This document shows, in pieces, positions 32,656 through 42,400 of a stretch of 64,000 nt of DNA. A program made the translations under genes and the position numbers. Every line of letters starts with the position of its first letter. Position 1 is the stretch's first letter. A model generated the notes under the pieces. It searched no databases. It was given only the letters and a program-made list of their open reading frames with translations, and had not been told where the DNA came from. This DNA comes from CAZMVY01 sp964617875 (GTDB lineage Bacteria; Planctomycetota; Phycisphaerae; UBA1845; PWPN01), in the NCBI GenBank assembly GCA_964617875.1, contig CAZUAI010000014.1:20852-84851 (forward strand), written 5' to 3'.

Positions 32656-34011
32656 CTACGATGATGCCACGCCGCCCTCGGAAGACCCGGGGCAGGCGTG
32701 ATGCTCCGCCTCCACATCCGCCTCGGACGACGCCGGCGGGCGCACGCGAAGGACCTTTTCGGCCACCCGCGGCAGCCACGCCTCGACTCGCGGCCATTCA
32801 TCCGGCCCCAGGAAGAGGCCCGGCGCCTCGTCGCCCTTGAACAGGTAGTGGCTGACGAGCCAGACCCATTCACTCCGCAAGTCACCCGGGCCCGCGCCGC
32901 CGGACCGGCCGTCGCCGGGGTCAGGTTCCGGCCCTGCGGGCGCCGATGGCGCAGCCGCCATCGCCTGCACCCAGCCGGCCGCCGCTGCTGCAAGGCCCTT
33001 CCGCGGCACGCTCCCGCCGCGCTCGATCCAGCCCCCGCGCATCAGGAACGGCTGTACGTGCGTTGTCCCTTCGCCGCGCTGAAGAATCAGGTAATCCAGC
33101 TCCTCGACCCGCCGTACGAAGCGATAGTCGCGGCCGCCGAGCAGTTCCGCCCGCTGGAGCCGCTGCTTCAGCCGGCCGGCCTGCTCAAACTCCTGACGCC
33201 CGGCCATCGCACGCATGGCCTCCTGCCACCGCGGCACTTCGCGGCGCCAACCGCCGGCGCCGAACAATGCCGCCTCCGCGACCATCTCGCGATATCGCTC
33301 CAGAGTGATCGCGCCGCTGCACGGGGCCGGGCACTTGCCCATCTCGAAGTACGCGCACGGCTGGCCGTGCGGGGCCTGCTCGAGGATGTGATGGTAGCGG
33401 CACAGGTCGAAGAGGTCCTGTAGGATTTCAATGAATCGCTCGGCCGCCGTCCGCGTCGGGAACGGCCCGAGTGCCGTTATCGGCGGCGCGCCCCGGCCTG
33501 ATGTGGCGCAGGGTTCCGGGCTACGGGGGGATGCGGGCGAAGTGCCTGCATCGCCGGAAAGCGGGCCGGAGTCACCGCCCTGGCCGCCTGCGTCGCGCAA
33601 CCGGCGTTGCGTCAGGTACTTCGCCACCGTAATTCTCGGCAACCGGGCGGCGGGATCGACCAGCACGAACCACGCCGGCCCGAACGCGCAGGCATCGAGG
33701 TAGCGTCCGGGCGTGAGGATGCGGGCGATGCGGTGATATTCGTAGGCCGTCTCGAACGCCGAATGGGTTCTCCGCCACCGCACGCGACGCACGACGGCCT
33801 TCAGGTCGGCACGTTTCTTCGATGCCTCCGGCGGCGGGGCCAGGCGATACGCAACGGCCCGGCGCAGGCCCTCGCCGCCGGCCAGAAGCACGACCCGGTC
33901 CTGCTCGTCCGTCAGGAGATACACGCCGCCGCCGCCCGGCAGTGTCCTGGCCCACTCGGCCGGGTCGCCGGTCACGTCGACCTGGTGCTCGAAAAGCCTG
34001 TCGAGGTCCAC
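32656..34011 (-). CDS. UvrC-like protein with altered GIY-YIG domain
   Basis: Protein of 451 residues resembling the N-terminal half of the excision nuclease UvrC. The first 95 residues align with a GIY-YIG domain (GGVYLLTDEQDRVVLLAGG), but the second Tyr motif reads LLAGG instead of YIGKA, and the Asn that normally follows the Glu is missing. The Glu-bearing helix (SAFETAYEYHRIARIL) and the Arg segment (LRRAVAYRL) remain. Next come the Cys-rich region (PCAYFEMGKCPAPCSG) and a UvrB-binding-like helix pair (AGRQEFEQAGRLKQRLQ). The RNase H-like second nuclease domain and HhH motifs of UvrC are absent. It probably binds rather than cuts DNA. GTG start, nine bases after the sigma-54 activator gene. 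Confidence 0.78.
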   Translation of the reverse strand: MDLDRLFEHQVDVTGDPAEWARTLPGGGGVYLLTDEQDRVVLLAGGEGLRRAVAYRLAPPPEASKKRADLKAVVRRVRWRRTHSAFETAYEYHRIARILTPGRYLDACAFGPAWFVLVDPAARLPRITVAKYLTQRRLRDAGGQGGDSGPLSGDAGTSPASPRSPEPCATSGRGAPPITALGPFPTRTAAERFIEILQDLFDLCRYHHILEQAPHGQPCAYFEMGKCPAPCSGAITLERYREMVAEAALFGAGGWRREVPRWQEAMRAMAGRQEFEQAGRLKQRLQRAELLGGRDYRFVRRVEELDYLILQRGEGTTHVQPFLMRGGWIERGGSVPRKGLAAAAAGWVQAMAAAPSAPAGPEPDPGDGRSGGAGPGDLRSEWVWLVSHYLFKGDEAPGLFLGPDEWPRVEAWLPRVAEKVLRVRPPASSEADVEAEHHACPGSSEGGVASS

Positions 34012-34020
34012 GCCTTCAGC

Positions 34021-35649
34021 TTAGACGCGCGCCGCCGTGCCGCCAACAGCGCCTCCGGCCTCCGTAGTAGGCTTCACGGCGGACTCCGCCGCCGGTGACA
34101 CCTCGCCGGCAGCCTGCGGGAGGGGCTTCTGAATGCCGTATTTCTTGACGCGATGGCGCAGGTAGTCCCGGCCGATGCCCAGGGCACGCGCCGCCTGCGA
34201 CTGGTTCCAGCCGTGCAACTGAAGGGCCTTCAGAATCAACACACGCTCCTGCCCGTGCAGCGTCCGGCCCTCTTCGTCCTCCGCGTCCGGCATTGCCGCG
34301 GCCTCGATGTCCGACGGCAGGTGGCGCGGCCGGAGGCTCGTGTCGTCGCACATCAGCACCGAGCGCTCGACCACGTTCTCGAGTTCGCGGATGTTGCCCG
34401 GCCAGTCGTAACGGCACAGAATGTCCATCGCTTCGCGGGCAACCTGGATCTTCGGGATGCCGAATTGACGGACGGCCCGGTCGACGAAATGGCTGACCAG
34501 CGCGGGGATGTCCTCGCGCCGGTCGCGAAGCGCGGGGACCTGAATCGGGAACACGCTGAGGCGGTAATAAAGGTCCTCGCGGAAGACGCCGTCGATCATC
34601 ATGTTCTTCAGCTGGCGGTTCGTGGCGGCGATGATGCGGACGTCGCACGGGATCGGCTTGCCGCCGCCGACGCGCACGAACTCCTTCTCCTGGAGCACGC
34701 GGAGCAGCTTCGCCTGCGTCGATCGGCTGATGTCGCCGATCTCGTCCAGGAACAGCGTGCCGCGGTTCGCCAGTTCGAACCAGCCGCGGCGCTGCGTGTG
34801 CGCACCGGTGAATGACCCCTTCTCGTGGCCGAACAGCTCGCTTTCGAGGAGCGTCTCCGGCAACGCGGCGCAGTTGATGGCGACAAACGTCTCGCCCCGG
34901 CGCCGCGACGCGTTGTGGATGTGCCGGGCACAGAGTTCCTTGCCCGTGCCGGTTTCGCCGAGAAGGAGTACGGTCGCGTGACTCGGGGCGACACGGTCGC
35001 ACAATTCCAGCACTTTCCGGATGGCGGCGGACTCCCCGATGATCGACGGGCCCTTGCTGACCGAATCGCGAAGGCCCTCGTATCGCTGCTGGAGATCCAG
35101 GTGCGCCCGCGCGTTCTGCGTGGCGCTGGCCGCCAGCGTCGCGAAGATCTGCAAGACCTTCAGATCGCCGGGCGTGAAATCCTTCCCGTCCAGCCGGTTC
35201 ACGACCTCGATGACACCGATGACCTCGGACCGGTGAATCATGGGGGCGGCAAGCAGCGTTCGCGTCGGCCACGTGCCGATGTTGTCGATATCCTTGCAGT
35301 ACTTGGCGTGGGACCGGACGTCAGGCACGTGGATCGGCGAGCCCCGCCGGACGACCTGACCGGGGATGCCCAGCGAGGCGTTGAACTCGCGCCCGAGGAT
35401 CGCCTCGCGCCGCCCGCCTGCTGCGGCCACGCACACGAGCCTGCCGGCCGAGCCGTCGAGCGAGAACACACTGCTCGCCTCCGCCCGGGCCACCTCGCAG
35501 GCCAGACGCGCGATCTTCTGCAGGACGACATCCAGGTCGAGCGTCGATGTGATCGCCGCCGCCGCTTCGGCCAGTGCCGAAACGGACGCCGGCGGCAACC
35601 CGTATGAGGGCGGAATCGTCGCCTCGGAGGTCTTTCCCAGCGGAATCAT
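34021..35649 (-). CDS. Sigma-54-dependent activator with GAF sensor domain
   Basis: Enhancer-binding protein of 542 residues. A GAF domain (about residues 20-190) would sense a ligand. The AAA+ domain (about 205-440) has Walker A GETGTGKE, the sigma-54 contact loop GSFTGA (a tolerated variant of GAFTGA), Walker B GTLFLDEIGD and FREDLYYRLSVFPI. The C-terminal Fis-type helix-turn-helix is SQAARALGIGRDYLRHRVKK. It would remodel sigma-54 RNA polymerase at -24/-12 promoters. Two genes follow within ten bases each (UvrC-like and glycosyltransferase), an odd set of operon partners. Confidence 0.93.
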   Translation of the reverse strand: MIPLGKTSEATIPPSYGLPPASVSALAEAAAAITSTLDLDVVLQKIARLACEVARAEASSVFSLDGSAGRLVCVAAAGGRREAILGREFNASLGIPGQVVRRGSPIHVPDVRSHAKYCKDIDNIGTWPTRTLLAAPMIHRSEVIGVIEVVNRLDGKDFTPGDLKVLQIFATLAASATQNARAHLDLQQRYEGLRDSVSKGPSIIGESAAIRKVLELCDRVAPSHATVLLLGETGTGKELCARHIHNASRRRGETFVAINCAALPETLLESELFGHEKGSFTGAHTQRRGWFELANRGTLFLDEIGDISRSTQAKLLRVLQEKEFVRVGGGKPIPCDVRIIAATNRQLKNMMIDGVFREDLYYRLSVFPIQVPALRDRREDIPALVSHFVDRAVRQFGIPKIQVAREAMDILCRYDWPGNIRELENVVERSVLMCDDTSLRPRHLPSDIEAAAMPDAEDEEGRTLHGQERVLILKALQLHGWNQSQAARALGIGRDYLRHRVKKYGIQKPLPQAAGEVSPAAESAVKPTTEAGGAVGGTAARV

Positions 35650-35732
35650 GACAACGGCGGATTCTGGAGCGGTCCGGTGCGTGCGTCAAGACACGGAAGC
35701 CCGCCCGACGCACCGAGACGCGCGGCCGCCCC

Positions 35733-36050
35733 TTATCGCACAAACCGCGGCTGGTCCAACAGGGGCCGCTGCGGGCCCTCAATCGGTTCCTTGACCGGCG
35801 ACGGCCGGCGGGGCTTCGGACGTTCCATCCGTGCGGCGTCCTCCGCTGCCATGTCCGCCGGCCGGCCCGGCATCCCGTCGCCGCCGGCCACCGAACAACG
35901 CGTCGCCGGACCGCGATGCTTTACGCCAACCTGGTCATCCCGCGCCGGCGGCGGCGCCACGCAACCGGCAATCAACAGCACGGCCGGCAGCAACCGCCTC
36001 CATCTGCCGCGCCGCGTACAAACACCGTGCTGGGAACCGGTAAACCACAC
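35733..36050 (-). CDS. Small putative lipoprotein
   Basis: Predicted 105-residue protein with a basic stretch followed by LLPAVLLIAGC, a lipobox whose Cys would be lipidated after signal peptidase II cleavage. The mature part is Pro- and Arg-rich with no recognised domain. The start (GTG 36050) is uncertain and leaves a longer-than-usual n-region. It lies 39 bp downstream of the Ig-repeat gene on the same strand and may end the kinase/Ig operon. Confidence 0.5.
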   Translation of the reverse strand: MWFTGSQHGVCTRRGRWRRLLPAVLLIAGCVAPPPARDDQVGVKHRGPATRCSVAGGDGMPGRPADMAAEDAARMERPKPRRPSPVKEPIEGPQRPLLDQPRFVR

Positions 36051-36089
36051 GGTGCAAACCCGATCGCCCGAAACAATGCCTCCGACCTT

Positions 36090-36630
36090 TCAGCGATGAC
36101 GGCGCCAGCGGGGCACGACCATCATGAGCAACAGCCCCAACGGCATCGCGAATCCGAACAGCAGGCCAAAACTGCCGCATGCCTCCGGAACATCCACCTC
36201 GATCTGGCCATCCGGCCACAAGCTCGCACTGGCGAACTTGTGGGCCTGGTCTTCCGAGTCCGGGTTGAGGGGAGTGCCGACAAAGCCATTGCCATCGATA
36301 TCGAAGCCCGGCATACGCCACGCATACAGGATCGTCCAGACCCGGATATCCGGGAAGAACGTCGCGGAGCGACTGCCCGGCAGCAGAAGCTCCTGGCAGG
36401 CCATCCCCAAACCCCGTTGTCCATAACCCATCGTCGCCGGAGAAGGGGCCGCAGCCATATCGGCGGGCCGCTCCGCGAAGAGTCTCTTCACCTCATTGCC
36501 GATCCGGACGGTGAAGAGGGCTTCATACCTTTCCGGGAACCTGGTCTTGAGGTAGGTCTGCGTGGGGGCCAACCGGAAGTCCCGGATATCTGTGATCCGA
36601 TAAAGACCGTTGCCATCCCAGTCCGCCCCG
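36090..36630 (-). pseudogene. C-terminal part of the Ig-repeat protein, out of frame
   Basis: This frame continues the Ig-repeat protein after a single-base frame change: it reads DWDGNGLYRITDIRDFRLAP and then about 165 more residues, including a calcium-loop-like DIDGNGFVGTPLNPDSED. It ends in a membrane anchor (FGLLFGFAMPLGLLLMMVV) plus a basic tail RWRRHR. Adding one G to the GGGG run at 36626-36629 (minus strand) would join the frames as LDTFSGADWDGNG. The tail resembles a C-terminal sorting or anchoring signal. An internal ATG lies in this frame, but independent translation is unlikely. Confidence 0.7.
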
Positions 36631-39388
36631 AGAAGGTGTCAAGACCAGCCAAGTTTACACCAAGTTGCGACGGCCAAACACCCCACGGCGGCGTGACGGG
36701 GTCCATCGGCTCGCCCATTCCCATACTTGTCATCACCCAGATGCCGGTTGCACACGTTCGGCAATCGACCTTGGCTTTGTCGCCGGAAGGACTCGCCACC
36801 TCGCCGGTACATAGCTCGCGCAGACAGGTGATGCTCTCGGCGATTGTGCGGTTGCCGGGTGCTGTCAGATTCGCGTCGAGATCGTAGACCGAGATGCTCA
36901 CCGAAATCGAAGAATCAAGCCGCAACCCCGCCCAGTCAATGAGGTAAAGCGGTCCGTCGGGGGCAATGACAATCCCCCAGGAAAGCTCGGCTCCGGCGTC
37001 CCCCGGCAGCATCTTGGTGGAGGAAAAGAACGTATCGTACTTGGCAATCTCACCGAGCAACCGACTTCCAAGCCCTTTGCCTGCTGACGCGGACGCCGCA
37101 GTGCCGGGGGGTCTGAGAAAGTCTGGTGTTGCCGGCCAAACCTGACTCAACAGATCCTTCGAGGGGCCGATTCGAACGTACCACGCGTCCGGCTCTTCGG
37201 CGAGCCAGAACACGGCATGAACATTGCGCGGGCCCCAGAAATACTCGACGAACCGATTGGGCCGAACCCCCCTTTCTTCAAGCTTCCCATCGATGCCCGT
37301 TCTTCTGGTGCGATCGAACAGCGTATCCTGCACCACCTTCTTCCGGTCGGCAAAGTGTTTCTCCGCGTCCGGCTTACTCGCGGCACTTTCCTCCAACGAC
37401 CACTTGATCCGTGACACCTCATACAAATACCTGCCTGCGTCCTTCGCTGGCATCTTGACGGGCATCTGTTCCGTGCCGCCCGTATTCCTTAACCAGTCAT
37501 CCAACCAATCCTCTGCGTTCTTGCGCTCCGTTTGCCAACGATCTTCCAGCGGCTCCACCACCAAGTCGGCCCCTGGAGATATCGCCTCGCCGCCCTCGCC
37601 CGCCACCTTGCATACGTACGTCCCCGCATGCGCGTCGGAATCCACTGGGTCGATCCTCAGTACCCTTCCATCCTCGGAAACGGAGTACGGTGGGGCCATC
37701 TCAAGGCGCTTTCCATCCTTCTGCCATTCGAACTTCAGCCCCTCGCCAGTTGCCTCGACCTTGAACTCGGCCATACCCCCCGGCTTGACCTTCTGCGTTG
37801 TCGGGGGCTTCGCGATCTTTGTCTTCGTGATGACCGTCAGCCTGGCCGCGGCGAAGACGGGCTCGCCGCACCCGCCGCGGACTTCACAGCGATAGTCCCC
37901 CGCGTCGTTCGCCATGACGTCCTTGATTCGCAGCGTTTCCCCCTTCACGCCCTCGCAACGCGTGCCTGGCTCAAGCGGCTTACCGTCCTTGTGCCATTGG
38001 TACTGAAGCGTCCCCTCGCCTGTGGCCTCGACGCGGAACGCGGCGGTATCGCCCACGATCACCTTTTGCGGCTCGAGATCCTCAACCTGCGTTGCCATCT
38101 TGAGGGTCAGCGATGTCGGACTGGAGAAGACCGTCTCGCAATCCGCCCTGACGCGGCAGCGATACTGACCGACGTCCTGGTTGCCGACGTTCTCAATTTC
38201 CAGCTTGGGGGTCTTGACCCCCGCCACCTTGCCTGCAACGTCCTTGAGGTCGATGCCGTCCTTTTCCCACTGATAGGACAGTTCTCCGGAGCCGGTGGCC
38301 TCCACGGCGAACGTCACCCTGTCCCCAGGACAAGCCTTGTCCGGAGGACGCGCGGTAACGACCGTAGCCGGCTTCAGTTCCAGAGCGGCGCGATTCGTTT
38401 GCGTCTTCGCGGCCTCGTTCGCCTTGTCGCTCACGACGCAGTAGTAAGCACCCTTGGTCGCCCCTTCGGCTCGCACCACGGTCAGGGTCGCGCTCTGCGT
38501 GTTCCTGTACTGCCCGTCCCGGTCGTTGAGCGGGTAAGCCTTGCCGGCCTCGTCCAGCCTCCACCACTGGTAGGACCAATCCTCCCTGGCAGGTTCCACC
38601 CGGAAATCGACGGACGTCCCGGGGCAGACCAACTTGTTCGATGGTTGAAGTGTGAGGTCGGGGGGCGACGGATTCGGTGACTCAGGTTGTCTTTCGTGCA
38701 AGGGCTCGGACCTGCTCGTCACCTGCGCTTCTTTCTTCTCGGCAAGCGACACGTTGACGAGAACACTGTCGCCCACACCGAGCGGATCGCTCACCTGGAC
38801 CACGAAGGAGTCTTGGCCCCTGGCGTTTTCGTTAGGCGTGTAGCGAACTCGAACATGCCCATCCGGTTTGGCGTCAAACTTCACCGTTCCCTGAGAAGGC
38901 TCTTTCGTGACAACCAGTCCCCAAGTCAGTTGGCCTTCGTCCTCCTTGTCCTCATCCGTTGCGTTCAACTCAATGTGTTCCCCGCGAGCGGCGTCGAGCG
39001 TCAGCGGACCTTGCTCGCGAATCCTGGGCGGGTGGTTGACCCTCAGTTCAACAACGTCGCTTGACACACGGTATTCCTTACCGTCGATCGTGTTGACCAC
39101 GTCGCAGTAGTACTGCCCGGCGTCGTCCGATTTCACCTGTGAGATCTCGTACACCCCCGCGATAGCCGCGACGCCACCCTCAGTGTCGTGAAACTCCTTG
39201 TCGTTGGGATGCTTCACCCGCCACTGGTAACGGGGCGCCGGTTTCCCTCGCGCCTCTACTTTGAACACCGCCCGGGTACCTTCGGTTGCTTGAACCTTTT
39301 GCGGCTGACTCACAATCCGTGGCGGGTACGGCGCCGTTGCACGCCTGACCCCCGGTGCCACAAGCGCCGCGACGAGGAGCACGATCAT
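36488..39388 (-). CDS. Secreted Ig-repeat surface protein (5' part, frameshifted)
   Basis: Reads as 966 residues, but about 1100 if a frame change at 36626-36629 is repaired. An N-terminal hydrophobic signal (MIVLLVAALVAPGV) precedes an Ig-like domain (about 22-110), a cadherin-like domain (about 112-205, TPNENARGQDSFVVQVSDPL), then four more Ig-like domains to about residue 615, each with the Cys/Trp pattern (YQWEKDG ... GQYRCRV). Residues about 640-960 form a separate, unrecognised domain. Ig-like arrays usually act in adhesion or protein binding outside the cell. The start lies 30 bp after the giant kinase gene on the same strand, so the pair is probably co-expressed. The last 40 residues of this reading are out of frame. 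Confidence 0.8.
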   Translation of the reverse strand: MIVLLVAALVAPGVRRATAPYPPRIVSQPQKVQATEGTRAVFKVEARGKPAPRYQWRVKHPNDKEFHDTEGGVAAIAGVYEISQVKSDDAGQYYCDVVNTIDGKEYRVSSDVVELRVNHPPRIREQGPLTLDAARGEHIELNATDEDKEDEGQLTWGLVVTKEPSQGTVKFDAKPDGHVRVRYTPNENARGQDSFVVQVSDPLGVGDSVLVNVSLAEKKEAQVTSRSEPLHERQPESPNPSPPDLTLQPSNKLVCPGTSVDFRVEPAREDWSYQWWRLDEAGKAYPLNDRDGQYRNTQSATLTVVRAEGATKGAYYCVVSDKANEAAKTQTNRAALELKPATVVTARPPDKACPGDRVTFAVEATGSGELSYQWEKDGIDLKDVAGKVAGVKTPKLEIENVGNQDVGQYRCRVRADCETVFSSPTSLTLKMATQVEDLEPQKVIVGDTAAFRVEATGEGTLQYQWHKDGKPLEPGTRCEGVKGETLRIKDVMANDAGDYRCEVRGGCGEPVFAAARLTVITKTKIAKPPTTQKVKPGGMAEFKVEATGEGLKFEWQKDGKRLEMAPPYSVSEDGRVLRIDPVDSDAHAGTYVCKVAGEGGEAISPGADLVVEPLEDRWQTERKNAEDWLDDWLRNTGGTEQMPVKMPAKDAGRYLYEVSRIKWSLEESAASKPDAEKHFADRKKVVQDTLFDRTRRTGIDGKLEERGVRPNRFVEYFWGPRNVHAVFWLAEEPDAWYVRIGPSKDLLSQVWPATPDFLRPPGTAASASAGKGLGSRLLGEIAKYDTFFSSTKMLPGDAGAELSWGIVIAPDGPLYLIDWAGLRLDSSISVSISVYDLDANLTAPGNRTIAESITCLRELCTGEVASPSGDKAKVDCRTCATGIWVMTSMGMGEPMDPVTPPWGVWPSQLGVNLAGLDTFSGRTGMATVFIGSQISGTSGWPPRRPTSRPGSRKGMKPSSPSGSAMR

Positions 39389-39418
39389 GACAAGGGCGAT
39401 ACGCTGCCAGACCGGTCG

Positions 39419-42400
39419 TCATTTTACGCGATTCTGCCGGGCCGCTTCCTCGATGATCCGCTCCGCCTCGGCGTGCAGTTCCGGCACGTACGGGTTGGCC
39501 CGGACGGCTCGGGCTATCGCACGCGCCGGCCTGAGACGGCCGGCGGTCAGGTCGCCCTCCGCCTGCGGCAAAGCGGCCTGCGCCTGGGCCTGTGATTCGC
39601 GAATGGCCCCGCTGAGGCGGTCAATCTCCTCGATCAGCGTCGCGATGCGCCCCTTCGTCTCGTCGCCGGCGCCGTGCCGCGCCCGCTCGGCGAGATTCCG
39701 GGCCCTCGCCAGATCCTCCAGTTCCGCCGGCTCGTCGCGCCGCCGGGAGTCGTAGCAGGCCTGCGCCTCGTTCAGCTTCGCCTCGGCCGCCTCGTGATCG
39801 AGACGCACAAGGAAGGCCCGCAGCGCCTGGGCGATCTCCCGCGCATCGGGATAGCGGTCCTTCGGCTCGGGGGCCATGGCCCGATCGCAGATCTCGCACA
39901 AGGCCGGGTGTGCCTTCGGCGCCACGTTCGACACGGGCGGATACGGCGAACGCAACGTGTTCAGCAGCGTCCGCGAGACGGACCATCCGCCCGCCGTCGG
40001 GGACGCGGCGTCCTGCCCCGCACGGGACGTTCGTTCGCGGGCGCCTCCGGCGACGCCCTTCGCGGCGGCGCGGAACGGCGGCCGCCCGGCCAGCATTTCG
40101 TACAGGACGCACCCGAGCGCGAAGATGTCCGCCCGGGCGTCCACGTATTCCCCCATCGAGGCGATGACCTCGGGCGCGATGTAGCCCGGCGTGCCGCTCA
40201 GCCCCGTGCGCTCCCGCCGGTTGCAGATCGTCCGCACCCGGGCCAGGCCGAAGTCGATCAGCCAGGGCCCCTTCCCCGACTCGGTCGCCAGGTAGATGTT
40301 CTGCGGCTTGATGTCGCCGTGCAGCACGCCCTTCTCGTGCGCATAGGCGAGCGCGTCCGCGACCGGGATCAGAATCTCCGCGATCTGGCGCGGGTCGAGG
40401 GCGTTCTGCCGGATGTGCTCGGCCAGGTCGCGCCCCTCTTCGTATTCGGTATCGAAACAGGGCCGGTCTTCGATGATGCTGAAACCGTTGATATGGAGGA
40501 TGTGCGAGTGCTTCTCCAGGTGGGCGATGACCTGTGCCTCTTCCTGGAGCGCACCGGCCAGGGCCGCGCTGTCTGCCACGGGCGGCGCGACCTTCAGGGC
40601 GACCTTGCGGTTGAGCATCCGGTCCAGCGCCAGATAGACCTGCCCCATTCCGCCGCTGCCGAGCGGCCGGAGGATCTCGTACTTGTCGCCCAGCCGGTAG
40701 CCCGGCGGGAGCATCTCCGCCGGCGCCGCCGGCGACGCCGCCTCGGCGCAGTCGGTCAGAAACGTGCGGAACGTGTGGAGCGTCGTCCGCACCCACGGCG
40801 GGAGCGGGCCGGTGAGGTCCTCCTCCGGCGGCAGGATGACGCTGCTCGGTTCCCCTGCCTCGCGATCCGCAAGGCCCTCGAGATAGCGTTCGATGCTGCC
40901 GGCCAGCATCGAACGCCGCAGGTTCACGGCCCGTTGCCGCAACACGCCGGCGGCGGACAACGCCGCCTGGGAGACCGCGTCCGGCGCCGTCTCCCGCTGC
41001 ACGAACTCCGCCAGCGTGCGGATCGCCGCCTCGAAGTCCTTGGCGTCCATCGATGCCATGGCCGATTCGAGTCCGGGCAGCCGCTCCAGCACGCGCTCCG
41101 CATCGGCCCGCACGCTCGGCTCGGCATGGCGATTGGCCAGGACGCCTTCGGCGTGGCGCCGCGCCGTGTCGAGCCCTGCATCGCGCAGCGCCGCAATCGC
41201 CTGGTCGCGGTCGGCGATCGACCGGAGACGTGCATTCTCCTTCCCGCGTCGCGCCGTCTCGCGCAGCCCGCAAGCCTTGCTGCGAATCTCGTCGTCGGCG
41301 TACGGGTCGTCTGCCGTGCGGCCCGCAACCTCGGCCGCCTCCTCGAACTCGTCCGCCGCAACGTGCTTCGCCGCCGTATCGAGAAGCTCGCGAAGCAGCG
41401 CCCGGCGCTCCTCGAACTCCCGCGCAATCCTCTCGGAAAGCCCCTTCGCTTGCTCCGAGATGCTCGAATGCCGGCTTGTGAGCAACGGCCGGACCTCTGC
41501 GTCGGCGTCTCGAAGCTTTCCTTCGTCCAGAAGTCTCTGCACGTTCTGGAGAGCCGCTTCCGCCTTCTTCAGATCCTCGATGCCTTTCTTGGCTCTTTCG
41601 ACCAGACCCCGTCTTGCCGCATCGATCTGGTCGCGCAGGGTTTGGGCACGCTCGCGATGCTCATCAGGAATCCCCTGTGTACCCAGAACGGCCTGGACCG
41701 ACGCAGACGCCCGGCGAAGACTGTCGTCGTCATTGGTTTCCAGATCTTCGGTGGCGGACGCCAGGAGTTGTTCCGCCCGCGCAATCGCCTCCTGCCGCCG
41801 CCGCTCCGCCTCCGCGCGCTGCTGCCGCTCGTGCTCGATCCGTTGCAGCATCTGCCGGCCGATGACGGCCAGATCGGCATGCACGTCCTGCGCGGCCACC
41901 GGCTTCGCCGCCTCTTCGGCACCTGCGAGATCACCGTGATCGAAGCACGTTCCTGCCTGCTGAAGCAGGTCCTCGAGATGGAGGCGGTACTGTTTCTTCC
42001 GTTCTTCCTCCTCATCATGCCGCCGCAAGCGGTCCTTGGCCTCGCTGATCCGCGCCGCGACATCACCCAGCCATTCGGGCACATCGAGCGGTGGCGCCAG
42101 GAGGCTCCGCAGCGCCTCCCAATCCTCCCTTTCCAACGCCGTCCGTGCCTGGTCGGCCCGCTCGCGAGCGGCCTTCTCCATCGCCCGGGCCTCGCCCGCG
42201 ATGCTCTCCTCGGCCTCGGCCCATTCCTTCAGCAACGCCTCCGCGCGGCGGCGGACTGGGGGAAGCAGCATCGGGTCGTCCAGCAGATGCTCGAGCATCG
42301 ACTGTTGCGTCTTGACGGTACGCATCAATTCCCGCCGCGTAACCCCCTTCAGCCGGTTCAGCGTGGATTCGATGTGATCGAGCCGTTTGTGTGCGAAATC

